Positions 34,635 through 42,596 of a DNA stretch of 64,000 nucleotides are shown here, piece after piece. The stretch lies in NCBI GenBank assembly GCA_017307735.1, contig JAFKGR010000004.1, positions 274,360-338,359 on the forward strand, in the 5' to 3' direction. The notes under the pieces are model-generated. The model saw only the letters and a list, made by a program, of their open reading frames with translations. It had not been told where the DNA came from and did no database searches. Within the stretch, counting starts at the first letter, position 1. Every line of letters begins with the position of its first letter. Made by a program: the position numbers and the translations under genes. The stretch comes from Chitinophagaceae bacterium. Lineage in GTDB: Bacteria > Bacteroidota > Bacteroidia > Chitinophagales > Chitinophagaceae.

Positions 34635-37061
34635 ATGAAGATTAGTTACAATTGGCTGAAGGAATATCTTCCCAAAGAAGAAGTATTTGCACACTATGTC
34701 AATTCTGTTGAAAAATTATCGGCAATCCTCACTTCTGTCGGGTTGGAGGTGGAAGCATTGGAAGTGTATGAATCGGTTCCCGGCGGCCTCGAAGGGTTGA
34801 TTGTCGGCGAAGTGCTCACCTGCATAAAACATCCGAATGCCGACAGGCTCAGGCTGACCACGGTCAATACCGGCAAAGAAATCCTTCAGGTAGTGTGTGG
34901 TGCGCCCAATGTGGCTGCAGGCCAGAAAGTAATCCTGGCTCAGCCGGGAGTAAAAATTTTTCCTTTTAAAGATGAACCATTCACCATTAAGAAATCAAAA
35001 ATCAGGGGAGAGGAAAGCAATGGAATGATTTGTTCGGAAGATGAAGTCGGACTGGGCCCGGCACATGAGGGTATTGTTGTGCTTGATGCAAATGCTGTTC
35101 CCGGCACTCCCGTTCAGCAATTATTTAATATTCAGAAAGATCACATTTTTGAAATCGGGCTTACCCCTAACAGGATGGATGACCAAAGTCATTTGGGTGT
35201 TGCCAAGGATATTTGTGCCTGGCTCAGCCACCACACCGGTCATAAAGCAAATATCAATTCTCCGCTCGGCGCCCCGTTTTCGATACAGGGACATTCTTTC
35301 AAAATCGACGTGGAAATCAAAAATCCACAACTCTGTTCCCGTTATGCCGGTGTTGTTGTGAGTGGGGTAACCATTACAGATTCTCCCGAATGGCTTCAAA
35401 ACAGATTGAAATCACTGGGGATGAAACCCATTAACAATGTGGTGGACATCACAAATTTTATTCTCCATACAACCGGCCAGCCTTTACATGCTTTTGATGC
35501 AGATAAAATCGGTAAAAACCGGATTATCGTGGAGACCCTTAAAGAAGGTACGCCGTTTACAACCCTTGATGAGAAACAAAGAAAATTGAGTGCAGAAGAT
35601 ATACTGATATGTGACGGAAATAATACACCGATGTGTATTGCCGGTGTTTTTGGAGGAATTGAAACAGGAGTGACGGCATCATCAAAAAATATTTTCATTG
35701 AAAGCGCTGTATTCAATCCGGTGAATATCCGTAAAACCATGATCAGGCACGATTTGAGGACGGATGCCGCTTCCCGGTTTGAAAAGGGCGTGGATGTTGG
35801 CAAATCGGTGGAAGTGCTGAAATATGCTGCAAATCTTATTTCTGATTTGGGCAAAGGGAAAATCGCATCAGAAATCGTGGATGTTTTTCACAAGCCGGAA
35901 GACAGAGTCATTGATCTTTCTTTTGGGTATTTAAAAAAGCTGAGCGGAAAGGAATTCCGGGCTGAATCTGTTGTGGGGATTTTAAGCAGCCTCGGATTTG
36001 TAATAAAAAATAAAAATGAGAAAAGTATTACCGTTGTAGCTCCTGCAAGCAATCCTGACATCAGTTTACCCGCCGATGTTGTCGAAGAAATATTGCGTAT
36101 TGACGGGCTCGATAATATTGAGATTCCCAAAGGTGTGACAATGGTTCCGGGAAGCAACGACCGGAGTGTAGAATTTAATTTTTATGAAAAATTAGCTTCC
36201 TGGCTGACCGGAAATGGATTCCGGGAAATTTTTACAAACAGTATTACCAGCGACAGGAATACAGAACCGGATGATGTGCCGGTACGGATCATGAACAGCC
36301 TCAGCGAAGACCTTACCATCCTGCGTACACACATGCTTCCCGAAGGATTGGAAAGCATTGCATACAACCTGAACAGGCAGAATAAAGACCTCTTGTTTTT
36401 TGAATTTGGAAAAACCTATTCTGCTGCAGATGATAAATATTACGAAAAGAATCATTTGTCACTTTATTGTACCGGTGATTATCAAAAGAAAAGCTGGAGA
36501 GGTGCGGAAAAAGCTGTGGATATTTATTTTATGAAGGGAATCGCACAATCCATTTTTGCTCTTGCCGGGATAAATTGCGAAACCAAAACAGATGCGAATG
36601 GAAGTATCGTGTTTTTGTTTGAAAAAGAAGAAATCGGAAAGGCTTTTGAAGTTTCAAAAAACAAGCTGGAAATATCCGGAATTCGGCAACCGGTTTTCTC
36701 TCTCGATTTGAATATCGATTTGTTGAAAGAGGTTGCGCTGTCCCAAATTGTGAAATACAAGCCGGTAAGCAAGTTCCCCTCTGTAACAAGAGACATTGCC
36801 ATGATTATTGACAAAGAAATTTCTTTCGGGGAGATTGAAAAGACCATTCATGATTCCGGATTGAAAAAATTGACAGGTATCCGGATGTTTGATCTCTACG
36901 AAAGTGATAAATTGGGGGCAAATAAAAAGTCGATAGCACTGAGCTTGTCTTTTGCAGATGAACAAAAAACACTAACCGATGAAGAGACGGACACGATGAT
37001 GCAAAAAGCAATCAGGGCTTTAAGTAAACAGGTAAATGCCGAAATAAGAACCCATGCTTGA
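34635..37061 (+). CDS. pheT: Phenylalanyl-tRNA synthetase beta subunit
   Basis: This 808-residue beta chain of the alpha2-beta2 PheRS begins with the N-terminal MKISYNWLKEYLP. The tRNA-binding EMAP/OB-fold (about 40-150) follows, with GEVLTCIKHPNADRL. The B3/B4 editing domain, B5 (FEKGVDVG region) and the C-terminal anticodon-binding FDX domain (YKPVSKFPSVTRDIAMI...) complete it. It charges tRNA-Phe together with PheS, which is not in the window. The last bases overlap the next gene by eight, so the following coiled-coil gene and zapA are probably read on the same mRNA. Confidence 0.97.
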   Translation: MKISYNWLKEYLPKEEVFAHYVNSVEKLSAILTSVGLEVEALEVYESVPGGLEGLIVGEVLTCIKHPNADRLRLTTVNTGKEILQVVCGAPNVAAGQKVILAQPGVKIFPFKDEPFTIKKSKIRGEESNGMICSEDEVGLGPAHEGIVVLDANAVPGTPVQQLFNIQKDHIFEIGLTPNRMDDQSHLGVAKDICAWLSHHTGHKANINSPLGAPFSIQGHSFKIDVEIKNPQLCSRYAGVVVSGVTITDSPEWLQNRLKSLGMKPINNVVDITNFILHTTGQPLHAFDADKIGKNRIIVETLKEGTPFTTLDEKQRKLSAEDILICDGNNTPMCIAGVFGGIETGVTASSKNIFIESAVFNPVNIRKTMIRHDLRTDAASRFEKGVDVGKSVEVLKYAANLISDLGKGKIASEIVDVFHKPEDRVIDLSFGYLKKLSGKEFRAESVVGILSSLGFVIKNKNEKSITVVAPASNPDISLPADVVEEILRIDGLDNIEIPKGVTMVPGSNDRSVEFNFYEKLASWLTGNGFREIFTNSITSDRNTEPDDVPVRIMNSLSEDLTILRTHMLPEGLESIAYNLNRQNKDLLFFEFGKTYSAADDKYYEKNHLSLYCTGDYQKKSWRGAEKAVDIYFMKGIAQSIFALAGINCETKTDANGSIVFLFEKEEIGKAFEVSKNKLEISGIRQPVFSLDLNIDLLKEVALSQIVKYKPVSKFPSVTRDIAMIIDKEISFGEIEKTIHDSGLKKLTGIRMFDLYESDKLGANKKSIALSLSFADEQKTLTDEETDTMMQKAIRALSKQVNAEIRTHA

Positions 37062-37344
37062 TGAAGTCTTAACACGCATTGCAGGAATCTCATCGAGGAT
37101 TCAAAAGCTGACTGCTGATTACAGCATGCTGGAAAATGAACTTCAGAAAACCAGCCGGGAAAATCTGCTGCTGAAAGAAAAACAATCGTCCCTCGAAGAA
37201 GAAATCCGTCAAATGAAAGAGCAAATTTTTATTTTGAAAGCTTCAAATGCTCCTTTGGGTGATGATGACAAAAAAGAATTTCAGAAATCGCTTAATGAAT
37301 ATCTCCGTACAGTTGATAAATGTATTTCTCTTTTAAAGACTTAG
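37054..37344 (+). CDS. Small coiled-coil protein between pheT and zapA
   Basis: This 96-residue protein is almost wholly heptad-rich from residue 5 to 65 (LTRIAGISSRIQKL..., LENELQKT, LKEKQSSLEEEIRQM). A short C-terminal helix follows, with FQKSLNEYLRTVDKCISLLKT. It overlaps pheT by eight bases and is followed after three bases by zapA. Size, coiled coil and location make it a possible functional counterpart of the division protein ZapB, which binds ZapA. Sequence homology to ZapB cannot be judged, because coiled coils look alike. Confidence 0.72.
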   Translation: MLDEVLTRIAGISSRIQKLTADYSMLENELQKTSRENLLLKEKQSSLEEEIRQMKEQIFILKASNAPLGDDDKKEFQKSLNEYLRTVDKCISLLKT

Positions 37345-37347
37345 TTT

Positions 37348-37632
37348 ATGGCCGACTCATTGATCCCGTTAAATATTGTCATAGGTGACCGGAATTATCG
37401 AATCAAGATTTCTTCGTCTGATGAAGAAACGGTGAGAAAAACCCTGAAAGTTATCAATGAAAAAATTCTTGAGTTCAGGGGTAAATTTGCAGGAAAGGAT
37501 ATGCAGGATTACATTTCCATGGTTTTGATTTGGTATGCTACACAGCCGCAGGCAACCACCACCAGGTTTCAGAGTGAAGAAGTACTTGAAGCGCTTTCAA
37601 AGCTCGACAGGCAATTAAAAGATTTTGAGTAA
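37348..37632 (+). CDS. zapA: Cell division protein ZapA
   Basis: This 94-residue ZapA-family protein has an N-terminal beta hairpin IPLNIVIGDRNYRIKIS and the helix with EETVRKTLKVINEKILEFRGKFAGKDMQDYISM. A C-terminal helix supports oligomerisation. ZapA crosslinks FtsZ filaments at the division site. It follows the coiled-coil gene by three bases and pheT by less than 300 bases. Grouping of zapA with pheT is seen in other Bacteroidota. It converges on the glycosylase gene with a seven-base gap. Confidence 0.88.
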   Translation: MADSLIPLNIVIGDRNYRIKISSSDEETVRKTLKVINEKILEFRGKFAGKDMQDYISMVLIWYATQPQATTTRFQSEEVLEALSKLDRQLKDFE

Positions 37633-37639
37633 ACACGGC

Positions 37640-38350
37640 TCAGATTAAATCTTTTCTTTTCATCACATCATTAAAGGCGTTGAGATATTTATCTATGTAA
37701 AGTTGTTTGGATTTCGATTTGTATTGCATTATGAAACGTGGATGTTCCAATGGAATGATCTCTTTAAAAAAGTGATGCTTCTCATTTAACTGATTAATGA
37801 ACCGGAGGTTTTTACCTGTACCAAAGCAAAAAATGATGTCTTCATAAATGCCCAGTTCAAATTGTTTCCGGATATTGTCAAGTACAAAAGACATGACTGA
37901 TTTTGTAAGTTTTTTGTCGTCGTAATAATTGTAATTGACATCCCTTCCTTTCGCATTTCGGATGGTGAACCCGAGTGGGCAGACGGATTGAATAAAGAAA
38001 TTTCCGTAAAACCTTTCAGGGCCACCCATGGCATCTACAACTTCGTAAACAAAGGCCGAGGACGGCTCATGTGTTTTTGTTCCGGGAAATGGAATTCCAC
38101 AGACACCTTCCAGCCGTTTGGTATCCGTAAATGGTACACCGGTCAATCCGGCTCCAAATCTTCCCGGGTTAATTCCCAGAATTAAAAACCGGGGATTGTT
38201 GTCATTATAAAATTTCTTGTAAAACGCAGACGAAATTTTTTTGGCGGTGTTGTCAGTAAACGGATTCATCACTTTTACACCTCTTGGCAGCTTTCCCGGA
38301 AAATGCAACTGATCGTTGAAACTGATCATTCTGTTAGCAAAAGTCTTCAT
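37640..38350 (-). CDS. SMUG2-like uracil-DNA glycosylase superfamily protein
   Basis: This 236-residue protein has the superfamily motif 1 in LGINPGRFGAGLTGVPFTD (about 57-75) and a motif 2-like LEHPRFIMQY near residue 202. Relatives annotated as DUF4918 or SMUG2 (one studied from Pedobacter) remove uracil and other deaminated bases from DNA in base excision repair. The Asn in GINPG sits where this group carries its active-site residue. It is a monocistronic gene on the minus strand, converging with zapA. A close divergent neighbour is glyS, whose promoter lies in the 72-base gap. Confidence 0.85.
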   Translation of the reverse strand: MKTFANRMISFNDQLHFPGKLPRGVKVMNPFTDNTAKKISSAFYKKFYNDNNPRFLILGINPGRFGAGLTGVPFTDTKRLEGVCGIPFPGTKTHEPSSAFVYEVVDAMGGPERFYGNFFIQSVCPLGFTIRNAKGRDVNYNYYDDKKLTKSVMSFVLDNIRKQFELGIYEDIIFCFGTGKNLRFINQLNEKHHFFKEIIPLEHPRFIMQYKSKSKQLYIDKYLNAFNDVMKRKDLI

Positions 38351-38407
38351 TGCTTCAAAATTACGTCAGGGAGGATTATGTTTCACCATTGAAATATGAT
38401 CTGCTCT

Positions 38408-38415
38408 TATATTTG
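38408..38415 (+). promoter_or_regulatory. Probable -7 element TATATTTG of glyS
   Basis: A full TAnnTTTG match ends seven bases before the ATG at 38423. A possible TTG box at 38389-38391 is 16 bases upstream, just shorter than usual. An in-frame ATG at 38396 lies upstream of this element and so cannot be the start of a transcript made from it. Confidence 0.5.
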
Positions 38416-38422
38416 CAGCCTT

Positions 38423-39880
38423 ATGGCAAACGAAAATAACTTTTCAGATATCATTTCACATTGCAAGGAATATGGATACCTGTTTCCTTCCAGTGAAATT
38501 TATGACGGATTGAGTGCCGTGTATGATTACGGGCAAAATGGCGCCCAACTGAAAAAAAATATCCGCGATTTGTGGTGGAAAAGTATGACGCAGATGCATG
38601 AAGATATTGTGGGGATTGATGCTGCCATTTTTATGCATCCACTCACCTGGAAGGCGAGTGGGCATGTGGATAATTTTTCGGATCCGATGATCGACAACAA
38701 AGACAGTAAAAAAAGATATCGCGTGGATCAGTTGATTGAAGCGCATGCCGATAAACTTGCATCTGAGGGAAAGAAAGAAGAATCTGAAGAATTACTCAAG
38801 GTGATGGACGGTCTGATTGCCAAGGATGATTTTGCAGGTTTAAAACAATTGATTCTCGACAACAATATCAAATGTTCTGTAAGCGGCACCGCCCATTGGA
38901 CAGATATCAGACAGTTTAATCTGATGTTCGATACACAGTTGGGAAGTGTTTCCGGCGAAGCCGATAAAATTTATCTGAGGCCTGAGACAGCACAGGGAAT
39001 TTTTGTTGACTTTCTGAATGTGCAGAAAACCGGAAGATTGAAAATCCCTTTTGGAATTGCCCAAACCGGAAAAGCTTTCCGAAATGAAATTGTTGCAAGG
39101 CAATTTATTTTCAGAATGCGTGAATTTGAACAGATGGAAATGGAATTTTTTGTAAGGCCCGGAACAGAATTGGAATGGTATGAACGTTGGAAACACGAAA
39201 GACTGGAATGGCATAAGGCATTGGGAATACCAGCAGAAAAGTTGCGGTTTCACAATCATACCAAATTGGCTCACTATGCCAATGCAGCGGTGGACATTGA
39301 ATTTGAATTCCCCTTTGGATTTAAAGAACTGGAAGGTATCCATTCCAGGACTGACTACGATCTGAAACAACATCAGACATACAGTAAAAAGAAGATTCAA
39401 TATTTCGACAACGAATCTGGTCCGGATGGAAAACCTTACGGAAATTACATTCCTTATGTGATTGAAACTTCGGTGGGGCTTGACCGTTTGGTGTTGGCAA
39501 TCATTTCACTGTCCTTCACAGAGGAGAAATGGAAAAGAGAAGACGGCTCCGATGATGGCAGGGTGGTACTCAAAATTCCCCCAAAAATTGCTCCGTACAA
39601 GCTGGCAGTTTTGCCTTTGGTCAAAAAAGACGGCTTGCCTGAAATAGCAAGAGACCTTGTGAAGAAATGCCACCAGGATTTTTATGCTTTTTACGAAGAG
39701 AAAGACAGTATCGGAAAGCGTTACCGGAGAATGGATGCCATCGGAACCCCATTTTGTGTAACTGTGGATCACCAGACAAAAGAAGATCAGACAGTCACCA
39801 TCCGCGACAGAGATACCATGACACAGCGAAGGATTCATCTGGATGAGGTGGTACCTGAAGTATTGAAAGCAATTCGATAA
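38423..39880 (+). CDS. glyS: Glycyl-tRNA synthetase (alpha2 type)
   Basis: This 485-residue class II aminoacyl-tRNA synthetase begins MANENNFSDIISHCKEYG as in relatives, with the hallmark FPSSEIYDGLSAVYDYG at residues 21-37. Motif 2 is FRNEIVARQFIFRMREFEQMEMEFFV, and motif 3 is ETSVGLDRLVLAI. The C-terminal anticodon-binding domain starts near PPKIAPYKLAVLPL. This is the dimeric eukaryote/Gram-positive-type enzyme, not the bacterial alpha/beta form. The start at 38423 is preferred over an ATG nine codons upstream, because the -7 element and family alignment agree. The mRNA would be nearly leaderless. Confidence 0.96.
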   Translation: MANENNFSDIISHCKEYGYLFPSSEIYDGLSAVYDYGQNGAQLKKNIRDLWWKSMTQMHEDIVGIDAAIFMHPLTWKASGHVDNFSDPMIDNKDSKKRYRVDQLIEAHADKLASEGKKEESEELLKVMDGLIAKDDFAGLKQLILDNNIKCSVSGTAHWTDIRQFNLMFDTQLGSVSGEADKIYLRPETAQGIFVDFLNVQKTGRLKIPFGIAQTGKAFRNEIVARQFIFRMREFEQMEMEFFVRPGTELEWYERWKHERLEWHKALGIPAEKLRFHNHTKLAHYANAAVDIEFEFPFGFKELEGIHSRTDYDLKQHQTYSKKKIQYFDNESGPDGKPYGNYIPYVIETSVGLDRLVLAIISLSFTEEKWKREDGSDDGRVVLKIPPKIAPYKLAVLPLVKKDGLPEIARDLVKKCHQDFYAFYEEKDSIGKRYRRMDAIGTPFCVTVDHQTKEDQTVTIRDRDTMTQRRIHLDEVVPEVLKAIR

Positions 39881-39900
39881 GGAGTTGTCCTTTCTGCTGA

Positions 39901-40650
39901 TTACCCGTATAATTCGAGCCGGATGTCTTTTTTATCAAATCCGAGTTCCAAAATTTTTTGGCGGGCATCTATTATCATGAATTTCCAGCCGCAGAGGTAA
40001 AAAGTTGCAGGAGATGGCGGTTGACCGGAAGAGCATTGGCTCTTTTTTGACTCAATGATTTCCTGATAGATGGAATGCACATAACCGGTTCTTCCTTCCC
40101 ATTTTTCACGGCTCAGCGTAGGCATGTAACTGAAACCCGTCAATTTGGTTTCCAGCGATTTGAGTTCTTCATAATACAGGAGGTCTTTTTTTGTCCGGCA
40201 ACCGTAAATCAGAAAAATTTCCTGATGAGGCTTATGATGATTCAGCATTTCGAAGAGCATGCTTCTGAAAGGAGCCACACCCGTTCCTGTACAAATCAGG
40301 TATAAATCTTTGTCTATCATTTCCGGCAGCGTAAATAAACCCAATGGCCCGCGAATGATGAATTGGGAACCTTCTTTTATTTCATTAAAAATATAGGTAC
40401 TTCCTGCGCCTCCTTCCAGAAGAACAATCAATAACTCAATGACATTTGTACCGGTGGGTGCGCTGGCGATAGAATAACTTCTCCATCTTTTTGAAGGAGT
40501 GTCGCCGATGGGAAGATCGAGAGTTATGAACTGGCCTGCACGGAAATGAAAACATTCAATATCATCAAATTGAATAAAAAACCTGCGTGTATTGTGAGTT
40601 TCCTCTATAATTTTTTTAACGGTTCCGGTCTGCCAGGGAGGAATCGGCAT
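39901..40650 (-). CDS. Ferredoxin-NADP(+) reductase-like flavoprotein
   Basis: This 249-residue protein has an N-terminal FAD beta-barrel with the WRSYSIAS motif (RxYS) near residue 52. The C-terminal nucleotide-binding domain has LICTGTGVAPFRSML near 117-131, IFLIYGCR and a final YLCGWKFMIIDARQ...LELYG. The family moves electrons between NAD(P)H and ferredoxin or flavodoxin. The aromatic end (LYG) resembles Fpr-type enzymes whose last residue stacks on FAD. It is monocistronic and convergent with glyS. The electron partner is not defined by context. Confidence 0.87.
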   Translation of the reverse strand: MPIPPWQTGTVKKIIEETHNTRRFFIQFDDIECFHFRAGQFITLDLPIGDTPSKRWRSYSIASAPTGTNVIELLIVLLEGGAGSTYIFNEIKEGSQFIIRGPLGLFTLPEMIDKDLYLICTGTGVAPFRSMLFEMLNHHKPHQEIFLIYGCRTKKDLLYYEELKSLETKLTGFSYMPTLSREKWEGRTGYVHSIYQEIIESKKSQCSSGQPPSPATFYLCGWKFMIIDARQKILELGFDKKDIRLELYG

Positions 40651-40898
40651 GCTTTCATTTTAAACTAAAGTACAAAATATTATCCGGCATAGAGTTGCCG
40701 ATTGTAAAAGTCTTTTAATTTTTTTTGCAGTTGAGGCAAAAGAATTTGAATTTCCGGAATGTTTGAGTTCAGATTACCTTTTTATGAAATTTTCTTTATT
40801 TTTCCCGGGTTGGCTGTTTAATTAAATCTCAAAATCCCCCATTTTTCCAGCCGAAAAAAAGCGATTGATTTAAAAAAAAGAAAAAACAGGCCTTAAAA
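40651..40898. other. Intergenic region upstream of the rpsU promoter
   Basis: Divergent spacer between the reductase gene and rpsU, AT-rich, without an open frame of coding character. It carries a small CGGCA/TGCCG stem near 40684-40699. Nothing else was recognised before the rpsU promoter at 40899. Confidence 0.4.
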
Positions 40899-40931
40899 TT
40901 GTGTCTGTTAATACAAATTGGCCTATCTTTG
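40899..40931 (+). promoter_or_regulatory. rpsU promoter, TTG -33 and TATCTTTG -7
   Basis: TTG at 40899-40901, a spacer of 22 bases, and TATCTTTG at 40924-40931 match the Bacteroidota promoter pattern TTG-N17-23-TAnnTTTG. The expected mRNA start lies about 25-28 bases before the rpsU ATG. Confidence 0.65.
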
Positions 40932-40946
40932 CCCTCCCAAAAAATT

Positions 40947-40953
40947 AAAGGAA
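40947..40953 (+). promoter_or_regulatory. Unusual Shine-Dalgarno sequence of rpsU
   Basis: AAAGGAA stands 10 bases before the rpsU ATG. Most genes in this window have no such sequence. In Flavobacterium, ribosomes hide the anti-Shine-Dalgarno with help from bS21, and a Shine-Dalgarno before rpsU allows feedback control by bS21-free ribosomes. This site fits that scheme. Confidence 0.6.
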
Positions 40954-40963
40954 AAGAATATTT

Positions 40964-41161
40964 ATGCTGATTATCGACTCTAAAGATTGCGAAAACATTG
41001 ATAAGGCTTTAAAAAAGTACAAAAAGAAATTTGAAAGAAGCCGTATTCTACTTCAGCTTCGCAATCGCCAGGCTTTTACCAAACCATCAGTTCGTCGCAG
41101 GGATGAAGTTTTGAAAGCCAAATACAGACAACAGATAGCAAGCGGAAAAATAGAGTTATAA
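40964..41161 (+). CDS. rpsU: 30S ribosomal protein bS21
   Basis: This 65-residue bS21 has the basic core LKKYKKKFERSRILLQLRNRQAF and RRRDEVLKAKYRQQ. It binds the 30S platform near the 3' end of 16S rRNA. In Bacteroidota it helps hold the anti-Shine-Dalgarno sequence out of reach. The gene has its own good promoter and a clear Shine-Dalgarno sequence, and a strong hairpin follows 24 bases after the stop codon. Length and composition are normal for the phylum. Confidence 0.93.
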   Translation: MLIIDSKDCENIDKALKKYKKKFERSRILLQLRNRQAFTKPSVRRRDEVLKAKYRQQIASGKIEL

Positions 41162-41185
41162 TCTGTTTTCCCTCATTATATTTTG

Positions 41186-41220
41186 AACCGATAGCATATC
41201 TTTACTGCTACCGGTTTTAT
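41186..41220 (+). terminator. Hairpin between rpsU and xerD, terminator or attenuator
   Basis: AACCGATAGCA (41186-41196) pairs with TGCTACCGGTT (41206-41216) with a single A-C mismatch and a nine-base loop, followed by TTAT. It ends two to five bases before the xerD ATG at 41222, so it must limit read-through from rpsU into xerD. The loop contains TATCTTTA, one base off a -7 element, so xerD could have its own start site there. Confidence 0.65.
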
Positions 41221-41221
41221 T

Positions 41222-42115
41222 ATGCCCCTCAATGATTGCATATACGAGTTTCTCCAACATCTGTCCTCGCAGAAACGGTATTCTCCCAACACGATTAAAA
41301 GCTATCAGAATGACCTGACGGATTTCAGGGATTTTATTGAACAACAATATCCTGACGCAGGATTGCCTGATATTAGGCTTCCGCTGATGAAATCCTGGCT
41401 GGCCTCACTCAAGGCAAGGAACATGGAATCGAGATCCATCAACCGGAAAATGTCGGCCATCCGGTCATTCTACAAATTTTTGTTGCGGATGAATTATGTC
41501 AATTCAGATCCTGCGCTCTCCCTGACCACACTAAGGACTAAAAAATCGCTTCCGTCTTTTGTTGAAGAGAGACAAATGCAAAGATTACAGGAGAGGTCGT
41601 TTTTCCCGAAAGAATTCAAAGGAGATACCTGGTATTTAATCATTTTATTATTATATGTAACAGGTCTTCGCGTGAGCGAACTGACCGGATTGAGAGAATC
41701 GGATATTGACCTCGCAGGTGCAAACATCAAGGTACTTGGAAAAGGGAATAAGGAGAGAATCGTACCGGTAAAAAAGGAAATTCTGACTTTGCTGGAGGAT
41801 TATTTATCAGTCGTAAAAAAGGAAACCGGGATTGTAAACCCCCATTTATTTACCGGCAAAAACGGCAAACCCCTGTCTCCCGCTTCGGTGTACAAAATTG
41901 TTAAAACTACCCTTTCTGAAGTTACTACTATCAGAAAAAAAAGCCCGCATGTTTTGCGGCATACATTCGCCACCCATCTCAGCAATCATGGCGCTGCCAT
42001 CAATGCAATCAAAGAGTTATTGGGCCATTCAAGCCTTGCAGCCACCCAGGTTTATACCCATACCAGCATCAGCAGGCTGAAGGAAATTTATAAACAGGCC
42101 CACCCGAAATCTTAA
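41222..42115 (+). CDS. xerD: Tyrosine recombinase XerD/XerC type
   Basis: This 297-residue site-specific recombinase has an N-terminal SAM-like DNA-binding domain (FLQHLSSQKRYSPNTIKSY) and a catalytic domain. The active-site residues are visible: Arg in TGLRVSELTGL, the beta-hairpin Lys in VLGKGNKERIVPV, HVLRHTFATHL (His, Arg), LGHSSLAATQVYTH (His) and the Tyr nucleophile in VYTH. It resolves chromosome dimers at dif. The length is standard. It follows rpsU across a 60-base gap dominated by a hairpin, and hpf lies about 120 bases downstream, which is a common order. Confidence 0.9.
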   Translation: MPLNDCIYEFLQHLSSQKRYSPNTIKSYQNDLTDFRDFIEQQYPDAGLPDIRLPLMKSWLASLKARNMESRSINRKMSAIRSFYKFLLRMNYVNSDPALSLTTLRTKKSLPSFVEERQMQRLQERSFFPKEFKGDTWYLIILLLYVTGLRVSELTGLRESDIDLAGANIKVLGKGNKERIVPVKKEILTLLEDYLSVVKKETGIVNPHLFTGKNGKPLSPASVYKIVKTTLSEVTTIRKKSPHVLRHTFATHLSNHGAAINAIKELLGHSSLAATQVYTHTSISRLKEIYKQAHPKS

Positions 42116-42238
42116 TTAAGGTTTATTTAAAGTATTCCTTTTGAAATTTCCTTTTGAACAAGTAACTTCATTTCAGATTTGTAAAAAATCTGCTTAGTTC
42201 TTTTTTAAATTGATTGTTCACCTTTAAAATGGATGTTC

Positions 42239-42538
42239 ATGAACGTAAACATTCAAACACAACGGTTTGTTGCCGATTCAAAATTGATTGAATTCATTGA
42301 AAAAAAAGCGGAAAAGCTGAACCAGTTTCATGATCGTATTGTCAAGGTTGATGTATTTCTCAAACTTGACAATGTGGTACACAATATCAAAGACAAAGTG
42401 GTGGAAATACAGGTGGCGGTTCCCAGACACAATTTTTTCGTAAAACAATCTTCCAAATCTTTTGAAGGAAGTTTTGAAATAGCCCTCGATTCCCTGATAA
42501 ACCAAATGAAAAGAAAAAAGGAAAAAGAAGTTTCCTGA
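42239..42538 (+). CDS. hpf: Ribosome hibernation promoting factor, short form
   Basis: This 99-residue HPF/YfiA-family protein begins MNVNIQTQRFVADSKLIEFIEKKAEKL and has the conserved basic middle VVEIQVAVPRHNFFVKQSSKSFEGSFEIALDSL. The short form lacks the C-terminal dimerisation domain of long HPF. It binds the 30S decoding region of idle ribosomes in stationary phase. An in-frame ATG two codons earlier (42233) is also possible. It follows xerD in the same direction. Confidence 0.88.
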   Translation: MNVNIQTQRFVADSKLIEFIEKKAEKLNQFHDRIVKVDVFLKLDNVVHNIKDKVVEIQVAVPRHNFFVKQSSKSFEGSFEIALDSLINQMKRKKEKEVS

Positions 42539-42596
42539 CGGTTGAATGACGCCTTTGATCAAAAGTTGATTTTTTTACAGTGACGACTATCTGACA

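Noticed and set aside
38396..38422. A nine-codon N-terminal extension of glyS
   Set aside because: It lies upstream of and across the -7 element, and relatives begin at the MANE equivalent.
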